A stretch of DNA of 64,000 nucleotides, from positions 11,228,614-11,292,613 of the forward strand of contig NC_035171.2 of NCBI RefSeq assembly GCF_001659605.2. Reading direction: 5' to 3'. A program made the position numbers and the translations under genes. The stretch's first letter is position 1, and each line of letters starts with the position of its first letter. The DNA comes from Manihot esculenta. Lineage: Eukaryota; Streptophyta; Magnoliopsida; Malpighiales; Euphorbiaceae. Shown in pieces: positions 1-11,689 of this stretch. The notes beneath the pieces are model-generated. The model worked only from the letters and a program-made list of their open reading frames with translations, made no database searches and was not told the DNA's origin.

Positions 1-304
1 ATTTATCATATAGTACTATAATTTTAAAGAATACTTATTATAATAATTAATATTAATTATTTGTGATTATACATTAATTTTATGGAATCTTATTATAATA
101 ATTATATACAAAAGATTTTTATAATTTAATTTTAAAGAATATTAATTATAATAATTAATCTTAATTATTTGTAATTTTCAATACTATAATTTTCAAGTAT
201 TTATAATAGTTTAAATTTTATAACTTTATAGTTATTTTTATTTTTTTAATAATATATGAACTTGTTCATAAATTTATTTAAGGAATTGGTTCACCAATTT
301 ATTT
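1..304. other. AT-rich intergenic DNA
   Basis: Almost pure A/T with short repeated phrases of the type TAATATTAATTATTTG. No open reading frame, RNA gene or recognisable element was seen. Confidence 0.6.
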
Positions 305-590
305 AAACAATATTACTCACGAGCCTATTTAACGAGCCTGCTCGTAAGCCTTCTCAACGAGCCTGCTTGCGAGCCTTCTCAATGAGCCAGCTCGCGAGCC
401 TAAAAACGAGCCAGCTCGCGAGTCTTAACGAGCCGAATACTATGGAGCTCAAGCTCAGCTCGTCGTTTAAGTGACGAGCCTCAAAATTGAGCTCGAGCTT
501 GGCTCGTTTAAAAAATGAGCCGAACTCGGTCGAGCTTTTATCGAGTCGAGTCTCGAGTAGCTCACGAATAGCTTGGCTCATTTATAGCCC
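305..590. repeat. GAGCC/GCTCG-rich dispersed repeat with a short tandem array
   Basis: A sharply GC-richer block in AT-rich DNA. Between about 330 and 425 a unit of about 24-25 bp, with core CGAGCCTGCTCGCGAGCC, occurs about four to five times with point changes. Downstream, about 425-590, related phrases (GAGCTCGAGCTTGGCTCG) continue on both strands, so the block is rich in inverted matches. This looks like the terminal part of a dispersed plant transposon. No coding content is credible; the reading frames across it are by-products of the repeat. Confidence 0.6.
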
Positions 591-3355
591 TAAGCCTAGC
601 TATGAAGTAGTTATCTTACTGTCGGCCTCTACGGTCTCCCAAGTCCGATCCTATACAAATAGACATAAATGAGGGATTAAACATAACTTTTGAACTCTTA
701 AAACTACTCAAGAAACTTCCGAAAGCATATAAGAAAGCGTGTAGAAAACATGATAAAAATGACTAGACAGAAGACTTTTGGCAACAGATTTGGAGGCCTA
801 AAGTCCCTTTACAGATCCGAAAGTCAAACATTCAGAGGTAGATTAGGCTGCCTAAAGGGTAACTTTCACAGGCAGGTTCGGCTGCTGAATCGATTTCAGT
901 GGCTGAACTTGGGTTTTTCTGCAATACAGAACCCAATTCTGTCTTTTGTTACAGCTCCAAAATGCAACCAAACTCCTCAATAACACAAAGGAACATACAA
1001 AATTGACTTAGAAGGTTCAAAACGACTCAAAAAATATCAAAACACTAATATGCAATCAACTAAGCACATTTTTCATACAAGAATTAAGTATAAAAAAGAT
1101 AAACATAACTTTGCATGCAAAGCTCAAATCCTTGAAACAACTTAAAAACTCGTTAAAAACTCAAGCAACAAGAGAGAGATAAGGATTCTAACTTATCTCT
1201 TGGAGAAATAATGGCCACAACAACCAAGAACTTGAAGAAGAGAAAAAGATGAACTCAGAAGGGTCCCAATGCTAAAACTCAAAAATTCAAGCTTGATTCT
1301 TCAATACTAAAAGCAAAAATCATGAATTTATGAAAAATCTATGAAAGATTAAAGTGAAAATATCAAGAGTTTGTCTTAGCATTACCTCTACCTGAAAGTG
1401 GAGATAACTTCTCTTATTTTCGAGTTGAGCCTAATTTATAGGTGGACTAAAAAAGCCATCTTTATTGACCGAATTTAGAGGTTTGGCGACCGAACTTGAA
1501 ATTTTTAAAATATATTTTTTAACGCATTTTTAAAATACTTAAAATTTATTTTATTAAAAAAACCTATTTTACTTGAGATTCCATCAGAAATTTAGAATTC
1601 TAACACTAACTGGAATTACAACTTGATATAAAAAAGAGTTATCACAATACTTATGTATTACCAAATTTTATGTCTCAATACTTATGGCATAAGGAAAATT
1701 ACTTTTTATTTTCAAATTATGTCAAAATTAATATATTTCTGTATTTTTAAAACGTAATAATTTAATTTTATATTTTTGCTCAGTTAAAGGGTCTCTCCAT
1801 TTGTATTCAAAAATAATATTTCTTTTTTAATTTGATAAAATCAAAGTACATAAATTAAAATATTTATATTTGAAAATTTGAGGGATGTAAATATAAATTG
1901 TAACATAATTTAATAGTGAACAAGTAGTATATTTTTAAGGATATTTTAGTGATTTCTCAGGTACTTTGGTGAAAATGTAAGAATTGAACTGGTAAATTAA
2001 AAAAATAAAATAAATTCAATTAAATTTTTTATACTTTTATTTAAAGACTAAATAAATATAATAATTTTTTTATCAATTAAATTCCTATAATTTTATTAGG
2101 ATCAAATAAGTTATGACATAATATAATAATATTTTTAATAATTAAATCATATTTTTAATTATAATTTTTTATAATAATTTTTTTGTAATTTTAAAAATTA
2201 TTTATTATTTTTATGTATTTTTTTAAAAAATTTATATGTTAATTGAAATACTAAATTTTTTATATTAATATTTTATTATTATAAAAAATATCATATTAAA
2301 TCAAGATTTATTTAACTCTTAGCAAAAATATATGAATTAAATAAAATTTACCATTTAACTCCACATAAATAAATTTATAAGAAAATAAGATTTGTACATA
2401 ATTAAATTATACGTGTCCTTTGTAGTTTTATTCATATAAAAAATTTTATTTGATCTTTATATTTTAAAAATCAAATACTTAAATTCTCAAATTTTATGAC
2501 CATTCAAATTGAATATTTTTTTATTAAAATTATTATTAATAAAATATAAAATAATCATAATACCTCCAATTAAGAAAATACTCTCACACACAAGTATGTA
2601 TTAGTCCATTTCTCTCAAACATTTTATCAAACAACATGTATGCAAGTAAGAGCCGGAAAAATGAGTTAATGTAAGGGAAAGTATGAAGGAAAAAAAAAAA
2701 GAGGAGCAAGACAATGGAGTGAAATAGAATGAAGAAGATATAGAGTTATGTGATTTCTTTACGGGGCGAAATCCATTTGGGTCTCTTTAAAATTAATCCT
2801 ATTTAGAATTAATTCCTCTTCCTAGAGCCATTGCCTCAAAAGGAGCTTGTGGGTTGGTGTTTCTGCTATTCAGTATAGTGGATGTGGTGGCTTTGGCTCC
2901 ATAATTGAAGAGTTTGTGCTCTGGTCTATTGTAATTGTATATCTGTGTAGAGAGAGAAATAAATGTAGAAAATTGTGAATTTAGTAGATATTAAAAAAAA
3001 ATGTATTTTATAAGAGTTATCTTTTATTATTGGTTATAATTTTTTTTATTAACCTAACAGATTTTTAATTAATAGAAAAATTTTTAATTTGGACGGTTAT
3101 AAACAATATCACATTGGTATATTAATAATATTGTTGAAATACCTTTAAAAAATATCATATTGGTCAATTAAACACTTCTTTTTTTTAAAAAAAAAAAACT
3201 TCAACAACTCATTTATCTTGGTCATAAAAAAATCTCATTCAAATTTATTTTTGAGCAAAATAATTATTATTTTCTCTTAAATTTTTTTTTTTTTTTTTTC
3301 GAATCTTAAATTTAAATTTTTATTTCACGGCATTAATTTTACGAGTTCAAAGATT
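591..3355. other. Intergenic region upstream of CCB1
   Basis: About 2.7 kb without a credible gene. The part 740-1460 is less AT-rich and has repeated phrases such as AGGCTGCCTAAAG and GGCTGCTGAA, so it may be a decayed transposon, but I saw no termini. From 1500 to 2760 the DNA is strongly AT-rich. At 2760-2960 there is a short mixed-composition stretch. The final 400 bp contain homopolymers (poly-T near 3280-3299) and should include the CCB1 promoter; no TATA box could be fixed. Confidence 0.5.
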
Positions 3356-3508
3356 TTGTTAGATCATAGACACACAGAGGAAATAACGAAGAGAGAAGAA
3401 AAAATCTGGACCATTCATGTGGGTGATCGATCATCCACCCATGAGGTGGACCATAAAGTGCTTAGCCAAAAGATCTCAATCCATTTGCTGGGTCTGCAAA
3501 TCACAGAA

Positions 3509-4658
3509 ATGGCAGCAGCAGCTAAGATAGCATCACCTCATCCACTTCCATATCCTTTATCTTCCATTTCTCTGCCTTCAAAATTGAACACCAAGGAACT
3601 CACCCGCCACCACCCCCAACTATGGCTAGGACAGGGCCGAGCCCCGACAAGACACAACAGGCAGGTGTTGCGGGTGTCCCTGCAAGAACATGTTTCATCT
3701 TCATATCTTTTCATGGAGCAGTTGCAGCTCCACCACCACTACTATCAGAATCAAGACTCCATGTTTTTACTGGCGGAGAGCGTGGGTTACTCATTGGCTA
3801 GCTACTATACTTCTCTGGGTCTCTTTGTTATCTCTGTTCCTGGCCTTTGGTCCCTTATCAAACGCTCTGTTAAGTCCAAGGTGCGTTGGCTATGGCTATC
3901 TCGATCTTCTTCTGTTCTGATTCAAGAATTTGTTGATGGGTTTGTGTGTTGGAGATGAATTCTGCTTAGAATTTAAGAAATGGGTTTCCATTTGCAGATT
4001 GTGCAGAAGACGTTTATAGGTGAAGGAGAAGGGAAGAAGGCACCGAACCAAGTTGCCGGAGAAATATTATCTTTCTTTACTCGCAATAATTTTGTGGTCA
4101 CTGATAGAGGAGAGACCATCACGTATGTTTATTATTAAGATAGTATTTATATTTGCCAATGGCCGCATCAATAACCATGGACGAAGCTTCACTTCCATGG
4201 TTTCTAGTTAATGTTTCCATTTCAATTGTATGCAGGTTTGAAGGCATGATGGTTCCTAGCCGAGGCCAAGCAGCATTGCTTACTTTTTGCACCTGCATCA
4301 GCTTGGCAAGCGTTGCCCTTGTTCTTACTATAACATTTCCAGATTTTGGCAATAACTGGTTCTGGATTACCATTCTAAGTCCATTGGCGTAAGTGAAGGC
4401 ACTCTGTGTGGCATTTTTCTTATCCCAAGAAATGTTAACTATAGCACTAATGCTTTTAGAATGGATCGCAGAGGGGCATACTATTGGAAGCGAGCATCAA
4501 GAAAGGAGCAGATCAAGGTTAAAATGATGGTCGCTGATGATGGGACCTTAACCGAGATAGTAGTTCAAGGAGATGACCAGCAAGTAGATCAAATGAGGAA
4601 GGAGCTTCAGCTCAGTGAAAAAGGCATGGTCTATGTTAAGGGCTTGTTTGAGAGATGA
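3509..4658 (+). CDS. CCB1: CCB1, cofactor assembly of complex C subunit B, chloroplast
   Basis: Four exons: 3509-3880, 3998-4122, 4236-4388 and 4472-4658. All three introns are GT...AG and the reading frame joins to 278 codons, close to the size I recall for Arabidopsis CCB1. The first in-frame ATG is 3509. Residues 1-60 are basic and rich in Ser/Pro/His, fitting a plastid transit peptide. A first membrane segment lies near 97-117 (core SYYTSLGLFVISVPGLWSLI); two more lie near 177-199 and 205-222 (GNNWFWITILSPLA). The last 56 residues are soluble and end VYVKGLFER. In the family, CCB1 works with CCB2-CCB4 in the thylakoid membrane to attach heme ci covalently to cytochrome b6 of the b6f complex. 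The assignment rests on recalled family sequence. The gene is convergent with UCR1 and no defect is visible. Confidence 0.9.
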
Positions 4659-5279
4659 AGAAACGTTGTTCCCACACGGCTGGAGCTTCACATCCATGCC
4701 AATGCAGTTGATGAACTAGCAATTAGGAAACAATTGTTCTAAGGTGTGAAAATTTTGCGCAGCATACAGTTTATTCATAACACGAAACAATTCAGATGTA
4801 ATCAATAACATCGTTTGGAGTTTGTATGGTACTTTGAACCAAAAATATAGGTACATCATCAAGATGCTCATGAGATTGCTCTTCAAGTATTGCTTCATGG
4901 TGTTTCCTAACATCTCTACATATAGAAACGTACAGGATAAGTCTAGGCAAGGGGGAAAAAAGCAACTAGAATTTCTGGTTCGAACACTACAAAATGTCAG
5001 ATTAAAAATAATTTAACAGCATTATCCTGAAACCATCAGGGTTCATAGTGCATTCATGCTTGACAAAGGCAACTTATTCAAAATGAAGAGCACCTCCAAT
5101 CAGCAACAGTTACAATAACCAAGTTGAATAGCATCCCTAAACAATTGACCACTTCCCAAGTAACCTGGGAGTGAGTAGGATGATATGCAAGTACGCAACA
5201 GCTCTTCGGCATTATCTCATTGAATATAGAAAGAAAAAAAAGTTATCCCAATGAACCACAGCTGGGTAAAGTATCAACC
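4659..5279. other. Convergent 3' intergenic space between CCB1 and UCR1
   Basis: This 621-bp gap separates two stop codons that face each other, so it must hold both 3' untranslated regions. No gene is seen; the short frames on both strands have no recognisable domain. With so little room the two transcripts may overlap at their 3' ends. Confidence 0.6.
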
Positions 5280-7956
5280 TCAGCCTATCATCAACTTGTT
5301 CTCATCCAAAAAGGTGTAAGTAGGCACCTCCAGATTGTAAGGTGCTGGTCCCTTGCGAATCCTACCAGAGATATCATAATGTGACCCATGGCAAGGGCAA
5401 AACCAGCCACCATAATCACCAGCATTTGGCAAGGGAATGCAACCCAAATGTGTGCAGACCCCTATGACAATTAGCCATTCTGGGTTCTTGACCCTGTCAG
5501 CATCAGCCTGCGGATCACGAAGAGATGCTAAGTCAACACTATTGGCCACCTTCAAATCTTCTTCTGTTCGGCGCCTGATAAAAACTGGCTTTCCACGCCA
5601 CTTAACAGTCACAGTGGTGCCTGGCTCGATGCTTGAGAGATCAACTTCAAGAGAGGCAAGTGCAAGAACATCCTTAGTAGCAGACATGCTCAGCACAAAC
5701 TTGAGGATAAGGAGACGAATTATTGAAGCATAGACAAAACGACCACCAGTAAGGACAAAATAGGCAAATGCCCTCTTGCTGGGGTCACCTGGAGGGAAAC
5801 GCTCATGGTTGTACTCATCATAAACAATCTTCGAAGTGGGGTTCTTAACAGCTGCCACAGTTGCTGGAATATCTGAAATTATGCCCTCTTCATTTCTTGG
5901 GGTAAGTGATTCAGAAGAGAAACCTGAAACCAAATATAATCATACAGTAACTACAAAAACCCTACAATATGGCCAGCCATCCTGTCATAATAGTATGACT
6001 GAAAGATAAAAGACTGATCTTGCCTTAGAAATGAATAAAAGCAGGGAAAACAAACAAATAAAGAGAAGGTGGAAGTTGTATAAACTATAAAGTCAACCAA
6101 TTATGCATTATGTTCAATAAATCTTTCACAATCCTGTACTATTGTAAGAACGATGAATGATTTCAGGATCTATATGCATGGTACCAACTCATACCATTAG
6201 AGCTTCTGAACTTCACCATTTTTCTTCAATCGTGTTTGGATGACACGCCATTGTTTCAAATGTATTCCAACAAATCCATTTTGCGAATCAGACATAGTAT
6301 GCAGGATGAAAGTATCATTACATACCATCTAGACCTAAGAAGAAAATCAACAGAAAAATGGCATATGCCAATATGGTAACGTGCTTATGATACATAGGTG
6401 AATAAGAATATCCATTCCAGAGACATACTAGTTTCTTTGGAAGAGAAAACAAGCCGTTTATTGGATTTGATTAAAAACTCTGGAATAGAGTTAAGAAAAG
6501 CCCAAAGAAAAACCAACAGATGAAAATCAGACAGTTTCTAGAAAATTGGGATTTTAGCTCCCTCTGTGTCATAGAGTATCCATTCTGCTAATAAAGAAAA
6601 AAAAAATTGCACAATTACAAGTTCGAGCAGCACCAAAGCCTATAGCACACTCAATGAGAATGCAGAACATGTTAAGAAAAGAAGACATGAGATGTGACAA
6701 TACTCGACCCATAACTGTTCATAAGGTCTGCTCCTGTTTGGATTGGGTGTTCCCTTCATTACTAGCATGGAAATGCCCAACCTCGCAGATTTATGGACCC
6801 TAGGACAAACTCTCAAGCATCATATCAATGCAATTCATCTCTCCACTCGAATCACAGCTCACAAATATAGGCCTGTAGGTAGTAACTAATGTATCATGTC
6901 ATGACTTCAAGAAAAAAAAAAAAAAAAAAAACCAGCAAACCACTTATAAATCCAACTTACTTTCCAGTCTTAAGCCACAAAGAAATGACCAGTATTTTTC
7001 CATTAAGAACTTAAAATCAGAAGACAGAAGTAAAAGGTCTCCTCTTAATATGTGTCCTAATTATTATAATGTGTTTCTTTAACACATCTATTTCACCATA
7101 AAGGAAAGCTTTCACTTCCACTCCAACTTCCTTAACTACAGATTAGAAACATGAAGAAAAAAAAATGAAGATAACCAAAAAGGAAAACCATAAATATCAA
7201 ATCTAAAAGACCCACAATAATGGCTATCATTTAAGCAAGTATTATTTGAATGTAAACTCTGTCATTTTTCATTTCCAAATAACAAATTATGGGGCAGTGG
7301 CCAAGTTGTGGCACTTCAAGAGATAATGAATCCTGTATAGAAAAAGCGATAAAGTATTTAATCTATTATTGAATCTCTAAAACGAAAGGGATATATATTT
7401 CAATTGTTATTTATAAAATTTTGAAAATTTGACCTTTTCTTGGACATTATTTATGCCCAATACTAAGTGATGCAGCAATGATTATATGAAGGCACTTTCA
7501 GGTCTAGATGTAAGGTATAAGTCCTGGAACGCCCCAGTCAAATCCCTAAACTTTATCACACCAAAATACCTTAGAAAAAAAGCGCACAGAGACATTCTTA
7601 AAGCATTACGAACAGTAAATAAGCGAATATAGATCGATAACCAATTTCAATAGCAAAACGGAATCCCTAATGAATAACCAAAAGCAGTGAGACAGATTCC
7701 CCAATTCAACCCAGGGGAAGAAACCCTAAATTTGAGATGAGTAAACACGGAAACTCAAACCTCTGTTAGGAAGATGGAAATGAGGCCGGAAAGCAAAGAA
7801 ATCATTCAGGGCTTTGGATTTAAAGTCTTCCGATAAGGAAGAATCACCGCCGGCTATTGGATTCCGTGACACGATTGCGGAAGCAGCTTGGTTGGGCCTC
7901 CACGAGGGCTGCGTTGAGCATAGAGAATAAACCCTCCTAGCCGCAACTCTCAACAT
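5280..7956 (-). CDS. UCR1: Mitochondrial Rieske iron-sulfur subunit of complex III
   Basis: Two exons on the minus strand: 7956-7761 and 5923-5280, with a GT...AG intron between, joining to 279 codons. The ATG at 7954-7956 gives MLRVAARR, a typical mitochondrial presequence start; a longer in-frame start 14 codons upstream is less likely. Residues 1-60 are the basic presequence and residues about 117-145 hold the membrane anchor. The Rieske fold follows, with box I CTHLGC at 222-227 and box II CPCHGSH at 241-247. C222, H224, C241 and H244 would bind the 2Fe-2S cluster, and C227 and C243 would form the stabilising disulfide. The C-terminus is the conserved [20 protein letters not shown]. The protein takes electrons from ubiquinol and passes them to cytochrome c1 in the cytochrome bc1 complex. 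All key residues are present, so the gene looks functional. Confidence 0.96.
5924..7760 (-). other. Intron of UCR1
   Basis: An 1837-bp intron. Its donor follows the first base of a Gly codon and its acceptor is TTTCAG. A run of about 20 A sits near 6908-6930 on the plus strand. No nested gene or small RNA was recognised. Confidence 0.85.
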
Positions 7957-8953
7957 CTTCTTCGTCTTCTTCTTCTCCGACTTTAATCTCCTCTGCAAAT
8001 GTTTCGGTTTTCCTTTAAAACCAAATCGATTCTCTTTCTGAAACGGCGAGTGGCGTCTTTGAGTTCCGCGAGATGTTTGGAACGCGAATGATATTACCGG
8101 AATAACCCGTCATCGGGTTTTCATTGGATGACTCTGATTTTGACACGTCTGCACCCAAAGTTCCTTTTCAAATTTAATCTCCATTTGTTTTAGGAAAAAA
8201 AAATTTCAAGGATATATTTTTTCTACAGCGTCGTCGCACTTAAAAATTTAGTCAATAATGAAAAATATTTTCTCCTATTAAAATATTATAAAGAAAATAA
8301 TTTTATTTTTTAATATAAAAAATTATTTTCCACACTCTAAATCTTATTAAAATTTTTATATAAATTATAAATATGTTTTATTTTTTAAATTAAAATTAAA
8401 TAATAAAAAATAAATTATTTTATTAAAAATATTCCTCATACAGAATATTTTAAACAGAAAATATATATAAATTATTTTTTATGCATAAATAAAATTTATT
8501 TTTATATTTGTTAGATAATTATCATGTTCATGAAAATCAACTTAACTAATTAAAATATTTTTGTATTTTTAGAATTGATTTAAAAAGTCTTTGCAAATTA
8601 ATTTCGTTCACTAAAGACATTTCTAATTAAGAGCTCTTTTCCTATTAGTTAGTTCCATTTAATCTGGTCAAAATTGAGAGGAACTTTTATAATTTCATAA
8701 ATACTCTCTAAAGTACTGCAAATATGAATAGGAGAAATCTCCCCCTCGGCACCTTTATTTGGGTAAAATTAATTTTGTATTTACTCAACAAGTTAATAAA
8801 AACTAAACTCTAACAAACTTAATTGTTGATAAATGCATCTAAATAAAATTGAGAAGTTTTAGTTTCTACTTTTATAATTTTTAATTTTTATTTAAAAAAA
8901 TTAAACTTTAATTTTATATTATAACAATGAGTGATAAATTATTATGTTCTTAC
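7957..8953. other. UCR1 5' flank and AT-rich intergenic DNA
   Basis: The first 200 bp upstream of the UCR1 start are of mixed composition and CT/GA-rich, fitting a 5' untranslated region and promoter, but no element can be fixed. From about 8170 the DNA is AT-rich with no gene. A non-coding element begins at 8954. Confidence 0.5.
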
Positions 8954-9127
8954 TACTCACCTATTGGGCTTGGGCTCGTATCTGATCCGGATTGCCCTGG
9001 GTTGCTGGTCCAGGCTCGTGAAGTCGAGCCGTCTTTTGAGCGTATGATCTGATGGGCTTTGGACCTGTGGCCATTTTTTGAATCCGATCTTATTCCTGAG
9101 CTAGGAAAGATCTGGAGGTTATCAATT
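8954..9127. repeat. Direct repeat, left copy (174 bp)
   Basis: Begins TACTCACCTATTGGGCTTGG and ends CTGGAGGTTATCAATT. It matches 14611-14784 over 174 bp with roughly ten substitutions and no visible gap. To the left is AT-rich unrelated DNA. Confidence 0.85.
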
Positions 9128-11128
9128 GCCCCTTTATCTCCTCAGTAGTTATTCCATGACTGGTGAGGGGGTAAATACTTAGGCTCTATTAATAACCGTG
9201 CAGCTCGAGAACGGCTCTTGTCAAAACATCCTTTACTTGCCTTATTTCTTTATCTCTTTACTTTAGTGTTTAAATGTATGGCGATCTGGAGATGTGTTCT
9301 TGATGATGAATGATATTTTACCTCGGCCTGTGCATCATCATTATTTTCTTACTCAGACTGTCTTCTGACTTTGTCAATTTTACTTACTTGATGGACCAGG
9401 CTGGCTCGACTGGGACTTTGCTAGTCGAACTGACCCGGGCTAAGAGCTCGGAGTCTAGTTAAGCTTCTGGCTTGCGAGTTTTTCTTATTCCCATGAGAGC
9501 ATTTCTGTTTTTGACTCACGATCTTGTCAGTTTTGCGAGTTCGGATACCTCGTCCCTCTTGAGATAACCTTCTAGCAGTCAGCGCGGTTTGAGCTGTGTG
9601 CTCCACTGGGATAAAGAGCTCGATCTTTTGTCGTTTTCCTCTTCTTAGGTTATCCTTGTTAAATGTTTGTTTATTGTGAGTTAATCCGAACTGTGAGCAC
9701 GGTCCTTCGCCTTCGTTTGTCTTTTTATCTGTTCCTGCATTTGTGGGCCTTTTCGTAGAGGGAGCTCGATTCTCTGTTATTTCTTCTGTACTTAGCTTTA
9801 TTCTACTTGAGTGTTTTCATGTCGCAAGTTCGTCCGAGCTAGGAGCTCGGTTCTTTGCTTTTTGCTTAGGCTTTTATGCCTATAGCCTGTGACGCTGCCT
9901 GTATCGCAAGCTCTGGAGTTCGGAGTTTCACCTTCTTCACTTTGGTGCCCTGAGCTCTTTTGTGAAGTCGGACTTAATTTCTTATTTTCTGGTCGAGCCT
10001 TATACGGGCTATGTTTCAGTCTGACTGCTTGTTTGTTCGGCTTTAACCTTTCTTTTATAGACTTATAGCCTTGCCGGTCCAGATATGAGGCCCCTCCAAG
10101 CTTCCGGGGAGATCGACCCTGGATTGAAGAGGTCGGTCTATCTGTTTTGGACTTGACCATACTGCGGTTCGCTTCTTTTTGTATCCTAATGAGTCAGGGC
10201 TTTCTACTACTCCATTCGATCATTCATAATGGTTGATTTGGCTTTTTACGTTGCTCTTATCTCTTTGATTCTTTATCTAAGCATTTGGCTCTCGTGTACG
10301 TATCGGTTAGTTGGATTTTTTGCCCCTGAATGTTCTCTGGGCTGTCTACCCTTGAGCGTTTTGCGGGCTCTTTGCTGCTTAGACCTCTCTCTAGGCTAGT
10401 TGAGCTGGTTTAGTGCTAGCGGTCAATTCTCAAGGTCGGTGCCTCTTATGATTCCCCCTGATTCTTTGTTTGGTTTTGTATTTTGATATGTATTTTGCTT
10501 AGGATTTGCCTCACCTTAATTCGGTCTGCCTATTGGATTCACTAGTACCGAGCTCATTTTCATGAGATCGGCATGGTGCTTTAGCGCTTTGGCGTTGTAA
10601 GCCTTGCATTGGCCTTTTGTAGGTCGCATTGCTACATGATACAAGCGTTGGAAGGCCTCAGTTTAATTTAATTATATGCTGGCTATTTTGCGAGACCGAG
10701 ATCTTATTAGCCTATAATCCGAGCTCTTTCGAGAGTTCAGATTCAAATTTTTTATTTCTATTTTAGCACCCTCTTGAGGTCAGCATGGCGCTTTGGCACC
10801 TTTGGCTGTTGTGTGAGATCAGAGTCTCTTCACCTTATGACTCGAGCTCCTTTGGGAGATCGGAGTTTAGCTTTTCATTTATGGTCCTGTGCCCCAATCT
10901 TTTATGTGAGGTCGGAACTATGTTCTTATGAGTTGTTTTTGCGTGTTGTCATTGTATACCGCTGTTTGTTGTGGACATACAGTATTTTTTAATAAAAGGT
11001 GAAAGGATAGTCCCTTCGTCCTCTCAGCTCGGTTTTGTGGTGCTGGCGGTCATTTTTCGAGACCAGCCACCTGCCTCAATGAGGGCTTGCTCAGGATTCA
11101 GGCTCTTGGGGATCGGTCTTGTGGTGCC
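9128..11128. other. Non-coding interior of the direct-repeat element, left part
   Basis: About 2 kb of T/G-rich DNA with many scattered copies of phrases such as GAGCTCGG, GAGATCGGAGTT and GGCATGGCGCTTTGGC. These look like remnants of an older tandem structure. The open frames at 9421-9606 and 9798-10160 (-) and at 10774-11225 (+) have no recognisable domains and follow repeat periodicity, so they are not called as genes. Confidence 0.5.
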
Positions 11129-11672
11129 GGGAGATCTTGGGGATCCCGGTCTTGAATCCGGGAGATCTTGGGGATCCCAGTCTTGTACCCCCCTGAGGTC
11201 TCTATGTCTCAGTGAGGTCTTCTGATGCCAGGAGATCTTGGGGATCCTGGTCTTCCACCTCCCTGAGGTCTCTATGTCTCAGTTTGGTGTTGGTGTCGGG
11301 AGATCTTGGGGATCCCGATCTTCTACCTCCCTGAGGTCTCTACGTCTCAGGTCGGTTTGTGGTGCCAAGAGATCTTGGGGATCCTGGACTTATAGTTCCG
11401 GGAGATCTTGGGGATCCCGGTCTTCTACCTCCCTGAGGTCTCTATGTCTCAGTGAGGTCTTCTGATGCCAGGAGATCTTGGGGATCCTGGTCTTCCACCT
11501 CCCTGAGGTCTCTATGTCTCAATTTGGTGTTGGTGCCGGGAGATCTTGGGGATCCCGGTCTTCTACCTCCCTGAGGTCTCTATGTCTTAGTGAGGTCTTC
11601 TGATGCCAGGAGATCTTGGGGATCCTGGTCTTCTACCCCTCTGAGGTCTCTATGTCTCAGTGAGGTCTTGAA
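11129..11672. repeat. Minisatellite with higher-order structure (about 240-bp period)
   Basis: The core GGAGATCTTGGGGATCC starts at 11129, 11161, 11231, 11299, 11368, 11401, 11471, 11539 and 11609. The spacings are 32, 70, 68, 69, 33, 70, 68 and 70 bp: one short unit and three long units make a block of 239-241 bp that occurs twice. Long units share CTACCTCCCTGAGGTCTC followed by TATGTCTCAG. The open frames across it are repeat products, not genes. Confidence 0.93.
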
Positions 11673-11689
11673 TAAGATTCAGCCTCTTG

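Noticed and set aside
3356..3508. N-terminal extension of CCB1 from the upstream open frame
   Set aside because: The frame has no ATG before 3509; the extra part would start at TTG.
7957..7998. Upstream start for UCR1 giving 14 more residues
   Set aside because: The MLRVAARR start fits the family's mitochondrial presequence; the extension is Lys-rich and has no family support.
10774..11465. Plus-strand frames of 72-84 codons in the minisatellite region
   Set aside because: The peptides simply repeat with the DNA unit (SWGSRSSTSLRSL); no independent evidence for coding.
11129..11672. CRISPR-like array
   Set aside because: Units are contiguous tandem repeats without unique spacers, in a plant nuclear context.
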